From the NCBI RefSeq assembly GCF_041296385.1, contig NC_091022.1, positions 23,207,967-23,271,966 on the forward strand: DNA of 64,000 nucleotides, written 5' to 3'. Of the stretch, positions 1-11,624 are shown one piece after another; within the stretch, counting starts at the first letter, position 1, and the number at the start of each line of letters is the position of its first letter. This DNA is from Aphelocoma coerulescens (taxonomy: Eukaryota > Chordata > Aves > Passeriformes > Corvidae). The notes below the pieces were generated by a model. The model searched no databases. It was not told the DNA's origin and saw nothing but the letters and a program-made list of their open reading frames with translations. The position numbers were made by a program, and so were the translations under genes.

Positions 1-671
1 GAGAGGACAGATTTCCCATACTCTGTCCCTCACTTACCTAGACAGGGCATTTTTAGCCCCTGGCCACTCCATGGTCCTTTTCCCAGAGGCTGGCAGGATG
101 TGGGGGCATGGCAGGAGCCAGAGTGCAAATGCATTTAAGTAAGGGGGGGGAAAGGAAGGGCAAGTGTGGATTTTATTAAGTGATAACACATCTTCAAATC
201 AGATTATGGGAAATTTTCGGGGGCACCTCAGCATTGATTGGCTGGGCCAGCATTGGCAAGGCTGTGTGGGAGCACGTCGGAGCATGTGCAATCGGATCCC
301 TTCCATTAGCCTGATCGATAGCCACCGTGTGGGGGGAGTGGGCAGGAGCGTGCACAAAACTGCATAAACATATACGCAGGAGCCAAGAAATCACATTACA
401 GCCAAAGAATCCGAGCACAACATGGGTAACCCTTTCACCCCAGCACCCAGGCCAGCATTAATGCTTTCAGGGCAGCCCTCTGTCTCCAGTGCTGGATTGG
501 AGGATGACCAAGTTGTGGCTTGGTGTAGCAGTAGGAAGCACTGACGCACCACTTCCCTGTGCCTGGCTTGCTGGAGGCCAGGTGTGTTTCTTTGGCTGCA
601 AGGGGTCTGATGGCACATGCTCTCATGTGCATGATGTGGTTGGGCACCAGGAGCATGACCAGCCTGTGCAT

Positions 672-716
672 GGTGTCCCCTCCAGTGGTGTCCCCTCCAG
701 CAGTGTCCCCACCGCT
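672..716. repeat. 15-bp tandem repeat, 3 copies
   Basis: Three consecutive 15-bp units at 672-686, 687-701 and 702-716 share the core GTGTCCCCWCC. The first two differ only at the last base and the third has diverged further. This is a small minisatellite-type duplication and keeps the reading frame open in several frames, so open frames across it are not evidence of coding. Confidence 0.85.
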
Positions 717-1005
717 CTTTGAAATGGAGAGCTTGTGGATTAGTATCAGACACTGCATCCATGTGATGCACAAGGAGAAGGAGCTGCCAAAGGGCTCGAG
801 AGTCACCACAGAGCTGAGCCAAGCCTAGCCTGCAGGCCAGGTCTTCCTCCATCGCTTGTCACCAGCAATTTGCGGTGCAGCCCCAGGAAACTGGCAGTTA
901 TGGGTCTCCCTTCTGCATCATCCATCGTCTTCAGCAACCCCTAGTGCTTGCAGGCAGGCAGGTTGGTGCACCCAGTCCAAGGCAGCCTGAGAGCAATGAG
1001 GGAGA

Positions 1006-1023
1006 GGAAGGAAGGAAGGAAGA
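1006..1023. repeat. (GAAG)n microsatellite
   Basis: A short, nearly perfect tetranucleotide tract inside a purine-rich stretch (about 1000-1030). It is too short to classify further. Confidence 0.8.
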
Positions 1024-1479
1024 ACACTTCCCATGGGACAGAAAATAAAACTAGATGAGGGGGATCTCAGAGAGAGAAGGACAGAGAGCTAACATTGAAG
1101 AGACAAATTATATTTATAAAATCTTCTCTGCTTCTTACAGTTCTAAGAATTCATAGGAACATGGGACAAACCTTGTTGTCCTCTGAGCCCACGTCCTTTA
1201 CATCTCACATTTAGGATTTCTGAATAAAAAAGTGTCAGAGAAGAGCAATGCAGCTGCGGGAGCCTTCCCACTTTCACCTGCAGTGTGGTCTGGAGCCCCA
1301 GGATTTCATCTCCCTCTGCACCAAGCCCCATTTATCACATTTCCAGGCCCTCCCCAGCCATGCCTGCCTTTCCAATCCTGTTTTGACACTTCTAATTAGC
1401 AGACATTTAACACCTTGTTTTGCTTGGACTCTGCCTTCAGCCAGACAACACATCGATGGCCTTTGACTTCTCCCCTGAC

Positions 1480-1790
1480 CTCGGCTAACCTGGCAGCGCG
1501 GAGCTCTTGGCATCGCTCTGAACACATCCTGTCCAATTTCCTCCTGCTGCCCTCTGCTCCCCAGTCCCCACGGCCCTCCCCAGCCGTGCCGGGGCGAAGG
1601 ACGGCAAGATGTGACGCGCAGCCTTTCCCTTCGTAAGCGCTTTCCTGAACATGATTTAAAGCACTGAAGCAAGAAGAGGGAAAAAAAAAAAAGACCTGTA
1701 ATAAAGTCAGCACTCTGCTTATTAAGGGGAAAAGGCTGTGTTTTACTTATACTAACATTAATTAGATAGATATATAGGGAGCAAAGAGGC
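1480..1790. promoter_or_regulatory. Candidate regulatory block (1.6 kb)
   Basis: The left half keeps several CpGs (for example around 1570-1640). The right half is AT-rich, with a TTAATTA homeodomain core at 1758-1764, a GATA-like run just after it, and a 12-A run at 1681-1692. This mixed texture differs sharply from the flanks. Function is inferred from composition only. Confidence 0.4.
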
Positions 1791-3315
1791 GTCTGGGAGA
1801 TTTATGCAGAGCCCCTGAAGATGGATGTGAGGATTGACAGACAGCAGCTCCCTTAGAGTGCCAGGAACGAGGTAACTGGGAAGCAGTGATGGGGAGCCAA
1901 ACGGCAGTGGTCTCAGTGATGCTTAAGTGCAGCAAGTATGAGGGTAGATGAGGATATTTGGACCTGCCAAAAACACCTGGGGGTGCCATGAAGCTGTACA
2001 GAGATGCAGATGGGGAGTTCCGGGGAGGTTTCTGAGAGCGTCCTCAGAGAGGAGCATGTCTCCCTCTCCTGTTCCCCTCTGCTGTACAGGCAGGCAGGTG
2101 TTCTGGTAGCTGAAGTCTTTTAAGCAATACCTTGTCTTTCATTCTCCAGAAACCTGTAGTCATCTGGATGTCATTACCAAACTGAGAAGACACTCAAAGC
2201 TGTTTATTTTCATTGTGAGACTTTTCTCCCTCTGCCCCCTTCCTCACTGCATCAATAAAATATTTTCCTACCATTCCCAGCACTGGACAGACAGCAGAGC
2301 AGCAAACTGATTGTGGCCTTTTCACGATCCCCCGCAGAAGGGTGCTCTGTTGGCGTCTGATAAGAGCTGGTCCCCGTCTGCTCAGTGTGTCATGTCAAGG
2401 TGGAAGAGCCATCCCTGCCCAGCTGCCCCAGCTCCCATCCACACAGTGGGGCAGAACTGTGTGCATGCCACTAACACAGCAGAACAGGAGAACCGTCTTC
2501 TTGGTTCTTCTGGGCCTGCCTTCATGGCCATATGAGCCAGCCTTTTCTTGTGTTTCTGTCTGGAGAGGTGACCACAATCTGTGGGTCCAGCAGGGGTAGC
2601 TGAGCCCATACCACCTGTATGCTCTATGCTTTTCACCCACCTTCCTCCTTCCTCATGTATCACCTTGCAGAGTGCTGAACTCCTCACTAGCCCTTTCCTA
2701 GAGGTGCAGGGACACATCTGGAAGCACCATGTGACACCTTTGCAACTGTTGAACTTTCCACTTTGCCAAGACAATTAGCATCCTTGGGCTTTCTTCTCCA
2801 AGCATTTTTTTTAATTGCAAGGACAAAATCTGACTGAAACAGGAATGGAAGCTTAACTGTATGTCCTTGCAGCCCCAGTGGAGAGGCCTCACTCATCCTA
2901 GGACTGCCAGGCATTTGCACACCAATGAGAGACTTCCCTAGCCTGCAGAGCTGGCTGTCTTGTTAAATTTCTGTTCCCATCCGCTTTGCACAGGGGTGTC
3001 CACACAGGGAAGAGCCCAGGGCTACATGGGGAGGCTGCAACAGAGGTGGGAGTTCAGCTGAGGTCTCTTTGATCTGTAGCCTTGTGCTTCACCATAAGCC
3101 CATCCTGCTCTTGGGTTAGGGCCTGTAAAAGACTTGTGGCTGCTGCTGACAAGCAGGGGGTGAAGGCTCTGGAGTTTTTATTTGCAATTGCTGCAGCAGG
3201 CCTTTGCTGTGTCCATGAGCCACATCAGGGCCACTCATCAGCGTGTCCTGCCTTTGCTTTCTGAACTGGATATCTCTATCCTGCCCAGGCAGTGTCCCCT
3301 CCCCTCTTTCCCCCA
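1790..3315. other. Filler sequence, no gene seen
   Basis: No open frame above about 130 codons and no repeat family recognised. Ordinary noncoding texture with TG/CA excess. Confidence 0.55.
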
Positions 3316-3450
3316 GCCTGGGTTAAATATAGCAGCTAACTTTGGTGGTGATTAGTAATAAAATTTTAACAAGCATCCATATGAATGTCGTTCTGTCACT
3401 TTTATGAGGCCATTTACAGCAGGGAGATATAAGAGCACCTTAAATCTCCC
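3315..3450. promoter_or_regulatory. Candidate regulatory block (3.4 kb)
   Basis: A short AT-rich island (TTAAATATAG, GATTAGTAATAAAATTTTAA, CATATGAAT) between GC-rich flanks. The abrupt borders and homeodomain/POU-like words suggest an enhancer core. No conservation data are available. Confidence 0.38.
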
Positions 3451-3454
3451 CCTA

Positions 3455-5090
3455 ACAGGAGGGGTCATGTCAGAAGGGTGAGAAGCAGAGGGCCCAATGT
3501 CCCATGTCACCTGCCTGGTGGTGCTGCAGGTACTCCCTGTCCCCGCGATGGCACAAGCGGCTCCCCTTTGTGGAGATGGTTTTGTCTTGGCCAGTCACTT
3601 TCTGGACCAGTGGGTGGAAAAGCAGGGAGATGCTGTGGGCTGCTGGTGCCCACAGGCCCTGCCCATCTGCAGAGGAGCACGGCACAGGGATGTTGCTGGA
3701 GCTGAGGACAGGCACAGTGGCGTGAGGTTAGCTCAGGCCCTGCAGCAGGGCAGAGGCCTCAGTGCTAAGGCACTGCACTTAAAAAAATAAACTCCGGTAG
3801 GAAAAAGTGTTCACATCAACCATTTTCCATTCGCTTCCCAAGCGAGCTAACTGCAAAAAGGGGAATGAATGGTTCCTGTCTCTTTGCCCAAACCTAAATT
3901 TGGGGCCTGACTCTACTCTGACACTGCCTACTTTTTATAAGAAAGGCTTGTAAAAGCCATACACCCTTCCTTGTTTCCGATCCATTTGGCTGCACACCAA
4001 GGGCAGGGTTTGCTCCTGCTTCCAGCAATATGGATCTGCCCCATCCTCGACCATGTCACAGCCTGCGTAAGCAGGATTGGATTCAGTCCCTGCTCGGCAA
4101 TATATGTGTGAGCAGCTGAAGGGATTCTTTCCAGGAGAACAGCAGACGGAATAAGCCTTTGTGTCTCCTGTGTAGTTATACACCCCAGCTCTGCTTCTGT
4201 TTGTAAACTTAATTTGTGTCCCTGAAAACTTTCTGCTGCTGGTACTGCTCAGCATGGCAACTCTATCAGGTTAGGACAAGTCCCAGGTCTGGCCAGGTTC
4301 TGGGCAGAGCACCAGGGACAAGCACAGTTTCTGAGCAGTCATCCAGACAGCAAATTCAGGATGTGAGGCGGCACAGGTGGTATTTCATGCTGGGAAGTTC
4401 CTTCTGCCCCAGGTGAGAGGCAGCAGCAAATGTCTACACCTATTGAAATCTCCATGCTCCCAGAGGAGGGCAGAGGGAACCAGGACAGGGAGAGGTGCTG
4501 TGCCTTCCCAGGGTCACAGAACCCTTTGAGTGACAGCAAACCTCAAAATAAAGCCCTTCTGTCCTGATAGCCATCAAACCACATGTCTTCACAACTGCTC
4601 TGCAACACTCCTTTTGTGTGGGCGCTCTGCTTCCTGTGCCAGCAGTGCTGGGTCAAACACAGCTTCACCAAAACTTTTAATATTAAGAAAAACACCAAGA
4701 CTTGTGGTCTGAGTTATGAGTGGAAGTTTAGGTTTGTTCCTTTTTCTAGTTTTGTTTCTTCAAAAAAAAAAGGAAACACACCTTTGAATAGTGAAATCAG
4801 AAAATAAGGAAGCAAAATGTTTCCAAAAGAAGGGCTTGCTTGTTGTGAGCGCTGCCTGGTCATTATTTTTGTTTAGTGTAAATAGTATGTCTATACATAT
4901 ACATTAGTTATGTAAAGACACCTGATATCCAACCTTATATACACTACCCAAGCACTAGCCGTGCAAGGCAAATATAAAAACCACCTGTGCAAAGGCAAGG
5001 GAGCAGAGCAGGGAGCAGATGCCTTGTTCTAGGTCTAGAGCTGGAATTGTAATTTGCTGTTGCTAACCCGCTTCTTTCCAAGGAGGCGAG
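3455..5090. other. Filler with AT-rich tail, no gene seen
   Basis: The minus-strand frame at 3935-4255 is cysteine-containing but matches no domain I know. About 4660-4960 is AT-rich with oligo-A runs (for example 4763-4772) and ATACATATACATTAG-type sequence, without recognisable repeat identity. Confidence 0.5.
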
Positions 5091-5094
5091 ACAG

Positions 5095-5240
5095 AGCATC
5101 CAGCAATCCAATCTATTTTTTAGATAATGATAAAATGATGTCAGTGATATCATGGCCAATGATAAAAGCAAGAGGAAAAGGCTGGTGTAGATTATTATGA
5201 TTTTCTGATGAGGAGGGCAGAAGCCAATAGGTGGCTAAAT
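5095..5240. promoter_or_regulatory. Candidate regulatory block with GATA cluster
   Basis: Four GATA cores lie within about 45 bp: GATAA at 5123 and 5129, the palindrome TGATATCA at 5145-5152, and GATAAAA at 5161-5167. A run of TGATG/GATG words accompanies them. Such homotypic clustering is typical of tissue-specific enhancers; the factor is an inference. Confidence 0.4.
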
Positions 5241-6180
5241 CAGACTGCAATTTTTTTCTCAGAAAAGGTGAGTTTTCCGTTCTGGAAATTTTCATTCTGG
5301 AGTCTTGTAGGATACACTGGCCCTCTGGTTTTGACTAAGTGGGAAAGTGCTTCCACTCTGTTGCTGTTTCCTATGAAAAGCAAGGGTGTGTGAGCCAGCA
5401 GCCCAAGGAGACAGCATCTTCAGGACTCTGCCTGTATTGCTTGCAGGCCACAGGGTGAAGCAGGAGTAAGAGCACAAGACAGCTGCTGGCAGCTTTTGGG
5501 TGAGAGAAGGCAGTGGCTGCTGCCAAGCCAAGATGATGTTGGCACTGCCTGTGCTTGGCAGCAGCAGGATGACCCCGTGTCTTGCTCCCACGCCGCTCTG
5601 TTGAGTTTCACTTGGAGCCCAGGCTCCCCCTAGGCTGGTATTTGAGTGTTTTGCCTAATTGCTTCCTTGGGTCAGATGAGACATCTGTATCCCTGGGAGC
5701 AGGAAGGACCCAATGCTCCCTCTGTGCATCACTTCACATTGCTACTGAGAGAGCCTTGGTACCACAGATGAGGTTAGTGAGCCAGGATGTCCCGCACATC
5801 CTTGGTGCTGTAAATTACATTCTCCATCCTCTGCACACCCATGCATGTGCCACATGTTCAGTGTTCATGTCAGTGCAGTCATTGATAAAGATTGGGATCC
5901 TGGGATCACCACAGTGACCTGTGTTCCGGGGCAAGTTGCCTGAGCTTGGCAGAAGAAGATATCTCAAGGCCCCTAGAAGGTCAGGGAGGTAGGATGTGAT
6001 GCTGAGGGAGAGCGAGCCCGTGGATGGTGGGATGCAGGGGTAGCCCTGCTCCGTGGGGTTAGAGCCTTCTCCAGCAGGAGGTCAAAAAGGCAAAGTTTCT
6101 TGGGAGGTGAATTATCAGTGGGAGCAATATCGTCAGGTCAAGCACATTGGTGCTGGGGTAATACAGTTAAGGTGCAGAGC
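5240..6180. other. Filler sequence, no gene seen
   Basis: No supportable gene. The minus-strand frames at 5292-5611 overlap each other in different registers and show low-information composition. Confidence 0.5.
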
Positions 6181-6184
6181 CTTG

Positions 6185-6450
6185 GAGGGAGCCCGGCCGA
6201 GGAGTGCAGCATTAAAGCAATGAGCCCAGCTTAATCTGCCCCAAGTGAGGGCAGTGGGGTCTTTAATATTGTGTCAGGCTCGCAGGCCCTTGTTGGCGGG
6301 TTATTCTTCATGGCAGCTAATGCCACTGGGCTAACTGAATTAGCCCCTCCTTCCGCGGGGTGAGCATGGGGTTGCCGGGAGGGCGATCGTGCCTCGCAGC
6401 TGCAGGGAGAGCGAGTGATGGCCTGGAAATTCAATCAGGTGAGGAGCCAT
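6185..6450. promoter_or_regulatory. Candidate regulatory block, CpG-retaining (6.3 kb)
   Basis: TTAA- and ATTA-type words (CATTAAAGCAATG, CTTAATC, CTTTAATATTG, GCTAATG, GAATTAG) alternate with retained CpGs such as GGCGATCG and TCCGCGG near 6352-6390. CpG retention in otherwise A/T-leaning noncoding DNA suggests constraint or low germline methylation. Confidence 0.42.
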
Positions 6451-7560
6451 TGCCATCCCCGAAGGACAGGGAGCAGCCCGATTGGGGAGGAGAGCCCGGA
6501 CGGGAATGCCAGTGACTGGCTCCGTGCGGCCCCTGGGCAGGGTGTGCTCCAGGGATTGCTCCCTGCTCTGGATGGCATGGAGTGCTGTCCTGCAGTCTGC
6601 TGCTCTGCATCCATCAGCCTTCTGGGAGCACTTCAGTGGAGAGTTCATCCATACCTCTCTGCTCATTTCCAACTTGCTCATGGCTAGGTGCCGTATTCCC
6701 TTGTACATCCATAGGGAACCATGGCACAGGGACACGCTGGGTGGGACATGCCGTGTGTCTCCAGCCAAGCTGGGCATCCCTGGGGTCCATCCTCCGGCGA
6801 ATTCGCAGCATTTCTATTTGACTGGAGGTGAAGGTTGACCGGATGGCCTGGCCCAAGGAACTGGCAAGTGGGCCTTCTTTCTGGCTTTGCTGTTGGGATG
6901 AGGGGCTCCCCAAACAAGCTACTGAGTGATTGCATGATCCTCTTTGTAAAGCCCTGAGGAAAGTGCAGCTAAGGAGGACAGCTAAGGGGCTGGGTACAGC
7001 AATAGCCTATCAGGAGTCCCCCATCTAGACTAATTTTCTGTCCTTAATACACAGAAGGAAAAAAGAAACTCTGAACCTTGTAGGCATTTGCTTGTCGTCC
7101 TCGAAACGGATTACTGCTTTTTTTCTCTGCCTGTCCCAGCAATGGCTTTCTTCTTCACATCTGATTACAAGCACACTCCTGGCGGATCCTGCAGCACACC
7201 CTGAGTGGGTGATGGTGGCCCTGTCCAGCACTGCCTGGATGGTGCCAAGCTCACCTGTGTGCCTGGGGTCCGGAACAGCCTGCACCCAGGTGGTGACACT
7301 TTGTCAGCCCCATAGGCAGGAGTGACTGGCAGAGGCCACAGAGAATGCTGTGGTCTCAGGGACTGGGACAGCAGAGCCATGGCAGAGGGTTGCTCCCTTC
7401 CCATAGGACACAGTGCCTCACCCCACCACACCAGCCCTGTCTGTCGCTGAAGCCCCTGTCCCTTTGCCCCTGCCACCAAGGCAGACACAGTCTCCTTTGC
7501 TTCCCCAGGTGCCCCTTTGATCTTCAAACCTGCCCCATCTCTCTCTATCCCCCCTTCCCT
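6450..7560. other. Filler sequence, no gene seen
   Basis: GC-rich stretch with many overlapping medium-length open frames on both strands (6340-6935), which is what GC-rich noncoding DNA produces. No domain or splice pair recognised. Confidence 0.5.
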
Positions 7561-7670
7561 CACATTATTATAAATGGAGGTTTTGGCTGCCTTTAAATAG
7601 TCATATCACTCAGACAAGCTCATGTCAGCCATAAATTTTACAGTAATGATGATTTTCTAAGTGGGTTGAC
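7560..7670. promoter_or_regulatory. Candidate regulatory block (7.6 kb)
   Basis: A compact AT-rich block with CCATAAATTTTAC (posterior-HOX-like), TTTAAATAG, CATATCACTCA and AGTAATGATGATTTT words. Borders with GC-rich DNA are sharp. Enhancer role inferred. Confidence 0.4.
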
Positions 7671-9470
7671 TGGAGCTATTTCCGCTTCAGCCTCAAGTTA
7701 CTGCACATGTCCCCCCCAGGGTCTGGCAGCCTCATTTGTTGTCCCCCTAATTGTCATTTCTCCCATACTCACTTGGGCAGAAGCTGGAAGGAAAACTGAC
7801 TCTGCTGCTGGCCCTGGCCCTCTTGGTTTTCCCACCTGGGAGGGGGTTTGGGAGGAGGGGAGAGGGCTGCAGGGGTGAGGCACTGGCTGCCTCTAATGCA
7901 GGCAGGGGGAATGGCTGCAGAATCCCAACATATGGATGCCCTTACTTCTCGCCGCTCTCCTCCCTCCCCAGCCGAGTGAAACCAGCCCCGACGTGTGAAA
8001 GCTGTAATTGCAGGTAATCCTCCAGCACTGCGCATGGTTTGAATTTGGCAGAGCAGGAATGTGGAAGGGAGAAGGGGAATTACTGCCCAGACGTGGTAGG
8101 GCCAACATCTGCACGAGTCATCAGTGCACATCTGGCTGCAGCAGCCTGCACTTGTAGCCCAGCCGGTCACTTTTTAGCCCATTGGGTCTATCTCAAGCTC
8201 CCACTTAAGGGCATGACATGGACACCCTGGTACTGGGAACCTTAGACTGTTAGAGGAATTACTTCCTTCACCTGCTATTGCTGCTGATGTTGAATGGTCA
8301 CTCAGACCTGGGGTGCCATCGTTTTTCTATTTGTAAAATAGATTTAGGCTGTCTGAAGTACCACACTCAAGGGTACCCATCTCTGTACCTTCTGGAGAGA
8401 AGAGTGCCTGTGGCACCCTCCTCCAGGTTTGCCTAAGGCTGGCACTGCTTTAGAACACCCCCAATGAGATGCTGGAGCAAAGGAGCAGATTCCTGCCTCC
8501 ACATACAGCTGGGATCAATGAGGTGGGGGTCCTTGCTTGCCTTCTGTTTCTCTTGAGCGTGGTCCCAAGAGACAGCAAGCTTTCTGCAGCATTTCTGCCT
8601 TGCAGGATCTGGCTTTTGCTAAGAAAGAAGCAAAGCAGGATGGGCAAAGTAGGACTCAAATTCTGTCAGTACCAGAGGGTCTTTGTTGGCTCCAGGTGCC
8701 CTGGACCCCGGTGATCTGTTTCAATTGAATAAGGATGGAAAGCCTCCATCACGCTGACAAGATGTGCTCTTGGTAATTCCTTGCGTTTTCTAGCTGTGGC
8801 TGGCAAGCTTGTCCTACACCCTAGGAACGTTGCTGGGACCAAGGAAGAAGCAGAAAGGGTGGGGGACATGGAATGGCTTGGGGCACAGACAGGGGCCAAG
8901 GTCTTGGTGAGGGGAAGCTGTTTTATCCAACTCCTGTTTTCTGTGGCTGGGCTTGATCTGATGTCCAGTGAGAGGGAGGTTAGAGAGACAGGCAAGTAGC
9001 TGAAGAGCCACCTGCTGCTGTGCTCAGGGTGAGGGCTGGCCCTGGGGAGCGCTCTGATTGTCTCATCCCTGATTGTTTCAAGCCTGCTCTGTCTCCTTGA
9101 CAGAAAAGACCTGCTGAACCTTCTCATCCCGACCCTTCATCTCTGAGGTTTTGTTTGGAATGTGCATTGTCAGAGTGTAAATCCTTGCTGCCAGTGAGCC
9201 ACAATGTGCTGGGGGCCTTTAAGCAGCAGGTGTGTGTTGTGCATCTCCTCACAAATACGGCTCAGCACCGTCCCTCATAAGGAGCCTGCTTGGGGCTGAC
9301 CCGGGAGCAAAAGCACCTTTTGGTCAGTCACTTACACCACTCCCTGCTCTCCCAGCCCTCAGGAAAGCAGCCTGACCTCGTTCAGTGAGACAGCAAACAC
9401 AGCCTCCTCCCAGGCAGGCGGATTCCCAGATAACCCCCCATCTTTCTGAGGGCAGTGCAGGCTTCAGAAG
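7670..9470. other. Filler sequence, no gene seen
   Basis: No supportable exon. One possible MIR-derived piece lies at 8280-8350. A minus frame of about 150 codons (8666-9127) has no domain and conflicts with plus-strand frames. Confidence 0.5.
8280..8350 (+). mobile_element. Possible MIR SINE fragment
   Basis: A TTTTTCTATTTGTAAAATAGAT stretch resembles the 'cats-gtttc-tgtaaaatgg' part of the MIR SINE on the plus strand. Only about 35 bp are convincing, so this is weak. Confidence 0.28.
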
Positions 9471-9474
9471 CATT

Positions 9475-9785
9475 GTCTCTTTGGAAATTAATTTTCCTGT
9501 CGATTTCCTTATTTCTCTTAATTGATGAGGGGCAAGTCTTAGGCACGTTGCCAGCGGCACCAGCCACAGCATCCCGTAGGTATCAGTAGAGCCAAAAGCA
9601 CTAGCGCTGAGGGTTGGGGAGTGTAATGAACTCTCAAAGGACTCGTTGCAGCTCAGCCCGTGCTCTAGATTAGCTGAGGAATCATCTGGCCCAGCTATTA
9701 ACTGTCCCATTTAACATCATAAATTATTAACCTAATTTTGAGGAGGGTCGGTGACGGATCACGCTGATTTTGTCCGCTTCTCTAC
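9475..9785. promoter_or_regulatory. Candidate regulatory block (9.6 kb)
   Basis: Two AT-rich cores, at 9481-9535 (GAAATTAATTTTCC, CTTAATTGATGAGG) and 9665-9745 (AGATTAGCTGAGG, GCTATTAACTG, TAAATTATTAACCTAATTTT), are joined by CpG-containing sequence. Multiple homeodomain-type cores. Enhancer role is an inference. Confidence 0.45.
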
Positions 9786-10134
9786 AGCCTCTCAAACAGC
9801 CTGCTGGCGTGGAGTAAGCTACGGGCAGGGCCTGAGGGTCTGTGCCTCCAGTGACGGGGAAAGACAGGGCAGCACAGCCAGCTGGCTGCAGAAGGACCAG
9901 CTCTGGCTCTTCTCCCAGTCCAGTGGAGAGCTCAGCCTGAGCAGGGGGAGCCCCCAGAATGTAAGAGTTGCCCCAGGGAGGAGCAAAGCCACCCACTCCC
10001 CAACACATTTGCACCCCTGTGCATGGGTGTCCAGGACCTCTGCCCCTTGCTGGGTACTGGTATGTGCTGGCCACTCTCAGTGGAAGTCTTTAGCAGAGGC
10101 ATTTTGTAGCTAGCTGAAGCTCTCTAGTTCGTAT

Positions 10135-10500
10135 GGCAAAGGCCTGAAGTCAGGAGGTTTTTCCTCCTATGCTTGTAGACTGGAGCTTGTTTGAAAAGTT
10201 TCCTTCCTGAGAAAAGTTTTAAATAGAATAGTGGGAAGAAAGTGGATTCTTTGGTATAAAAGTTTTAAACCTTTCAGAAGGGTTTTTTAAAGCCAATTGA
10301 AGTATAATGAAAATTTAAGGGATACCATCCTTTCTTTCACCTTTGTCTTTCTTTGAGAAAAGAGATATGTGCAGGAGGAAGGGGCTGAGAATTGCACTCA
10401 AACCAGCATTTCTTTTTATTGAGTGAAAAAATTTTGAAATCATTTGGTCTGTTGAAAAAAACATACAAACCTGAAGGAGAGCAAGCTCTGAAATCCTTGT
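10135..10500. other. AT-rich noncoding stretch
   Basis: A/T-rich sequence with oligo-A and oligo-T runs (AGTTTTAAATAG, AAGTTTTAAACC, GGGTTTTTTAAAG). It lacks the CpG retention and sharply defined homeodomain cores of the stronger blocks, and could be either regulatory DNA or old unrecognised repeat. Confidence 0.4.
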
Positions 10501-11194
10501 AAAATGCCTCTTTCATTCTGGCATCACCAAAAGGACTTTTTGTTTCCCTGCAAGCAGCTGTGCTGCTCGGTGCTGCCTGTCCGTGGTGTGCGAGCGCATG
10601 GCCCTGGGCTGGCCTTATGTGTGTCCCAAAATGGGCATTTGGAAGTCAGCATTGCCCACAGTCCCACCCCGCTTCGAGGCTGTGCAAGCTTCAGTGGCTG
10701 CAGGACCAAGCATCACTGCCACACATCTCCCTGAATGGAGGTGCTTGGGGTCAGGATTAGCAGGCTGAATTGGTGGTAAAACACACCCAAAAAAAAACCC
10801 AACACAAGCACAAAGAAGTGCTTTTGGTTGTGGTGAGAACATGGAAAAATGTCAGCGTCTGTATTAAATTAACAAGAGCCTGTACCACTAACCTGCTCAT
10901 CCCTGAGTACCCACCTACTAACCACAAGTGCCTGTAGCTCATCGTGTGCTTCCTGCCATTCTTTCCCTTAAACAGTGAAACAGGGAGTCCTGAATTTGCA
11001 GACTCACAGCACTGGTGCTCTCATTTTCCCTGTACTTGATGTCAGGCTTTACACACATAGAATAGAGGAGGAAGTCGCCTTTGCCAGAGGCCTGAACCTC
11101 ACTGTGCACATGCAGTACAGACCCGCACAGGACTGATGGCCAGCACACGGATATAAAATACAGCGCCCTGCCATAAAACATGCACCGCTAGTCT

Positions 11195-11620
11195 ATATAT
11201 TTTGCAATCCCTTTAAAGATTTTTTTTTCTTTAAACCCCTCACCCTAGCTCCCTCCCCGTTCTCCCCCCAAAAAATTATTATAAAGAATTATTGCCATTA
11301 GTACGTCTTTCCCAGTGAAAGGAGAAAATCGCCTCATTCATAATTTATACCCTCAATTACTATTAATAAAGAAATATTTCAGCAGAAAATCGCCTGGGAA
11401 AATTACACGTAACATTGCATTAACATTCTATTTGAACATTTTCATCACATTTGTTATAGAGTTAATAAGAGGGATATGCTCCCCTGACTTCTTCATGAAA
11501 TTATGGGCTGCCTATGATAGTTTAATCTTTTAGACTTTATATAATATATTCACTTTACTAATTGAGCTATCCAAGGAGCAGTTAGGGATGTTCTTAAACG
11601 TGGAAGACAAAGTAATCAGG
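11195..11620. promoter_or_regulatory. Strong candidate regulatory block (11.4 kb)
   Basis: About 400 bp of AT-rich sequence with dense homeodomain-type cores (TTATAAAGAATTATTGCCATTAG, TTCATAATTTATAC, CAATTACTATTAATAAAG) and isolated CpGs. The 12-bp word AGAAAATCGCCT occurs exactly twice, at 11323-11334 and 11384-11395. It is one of the clearest islands in the first 15 kb. Confidence 0.5.
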
Positions 11621-11624
11621 GCCG

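Larger units (their letters stand above)
1..1480. other. Filler sequence, no gene seen
   Basis: GC-mixed, CA/TG-rich DNA without a supportable exon. The longest open frame (about 391-852, minus) overlaps equally plausible frames on the plus strand and has no recognisable domain. The only structured parts are a short 15-bp tandem repeat and a GAAG tract, listed separately. Confidence 0.6.

Noticed and set aside
3935..4255. Cysteine-containing 106-codon minus-strand frame resembling a secreted domain
   Set aside because: Cysteine spacing fits no domain I know, there is no matching splice-site pair or upstream exon, and a frame this long is expected by chance.
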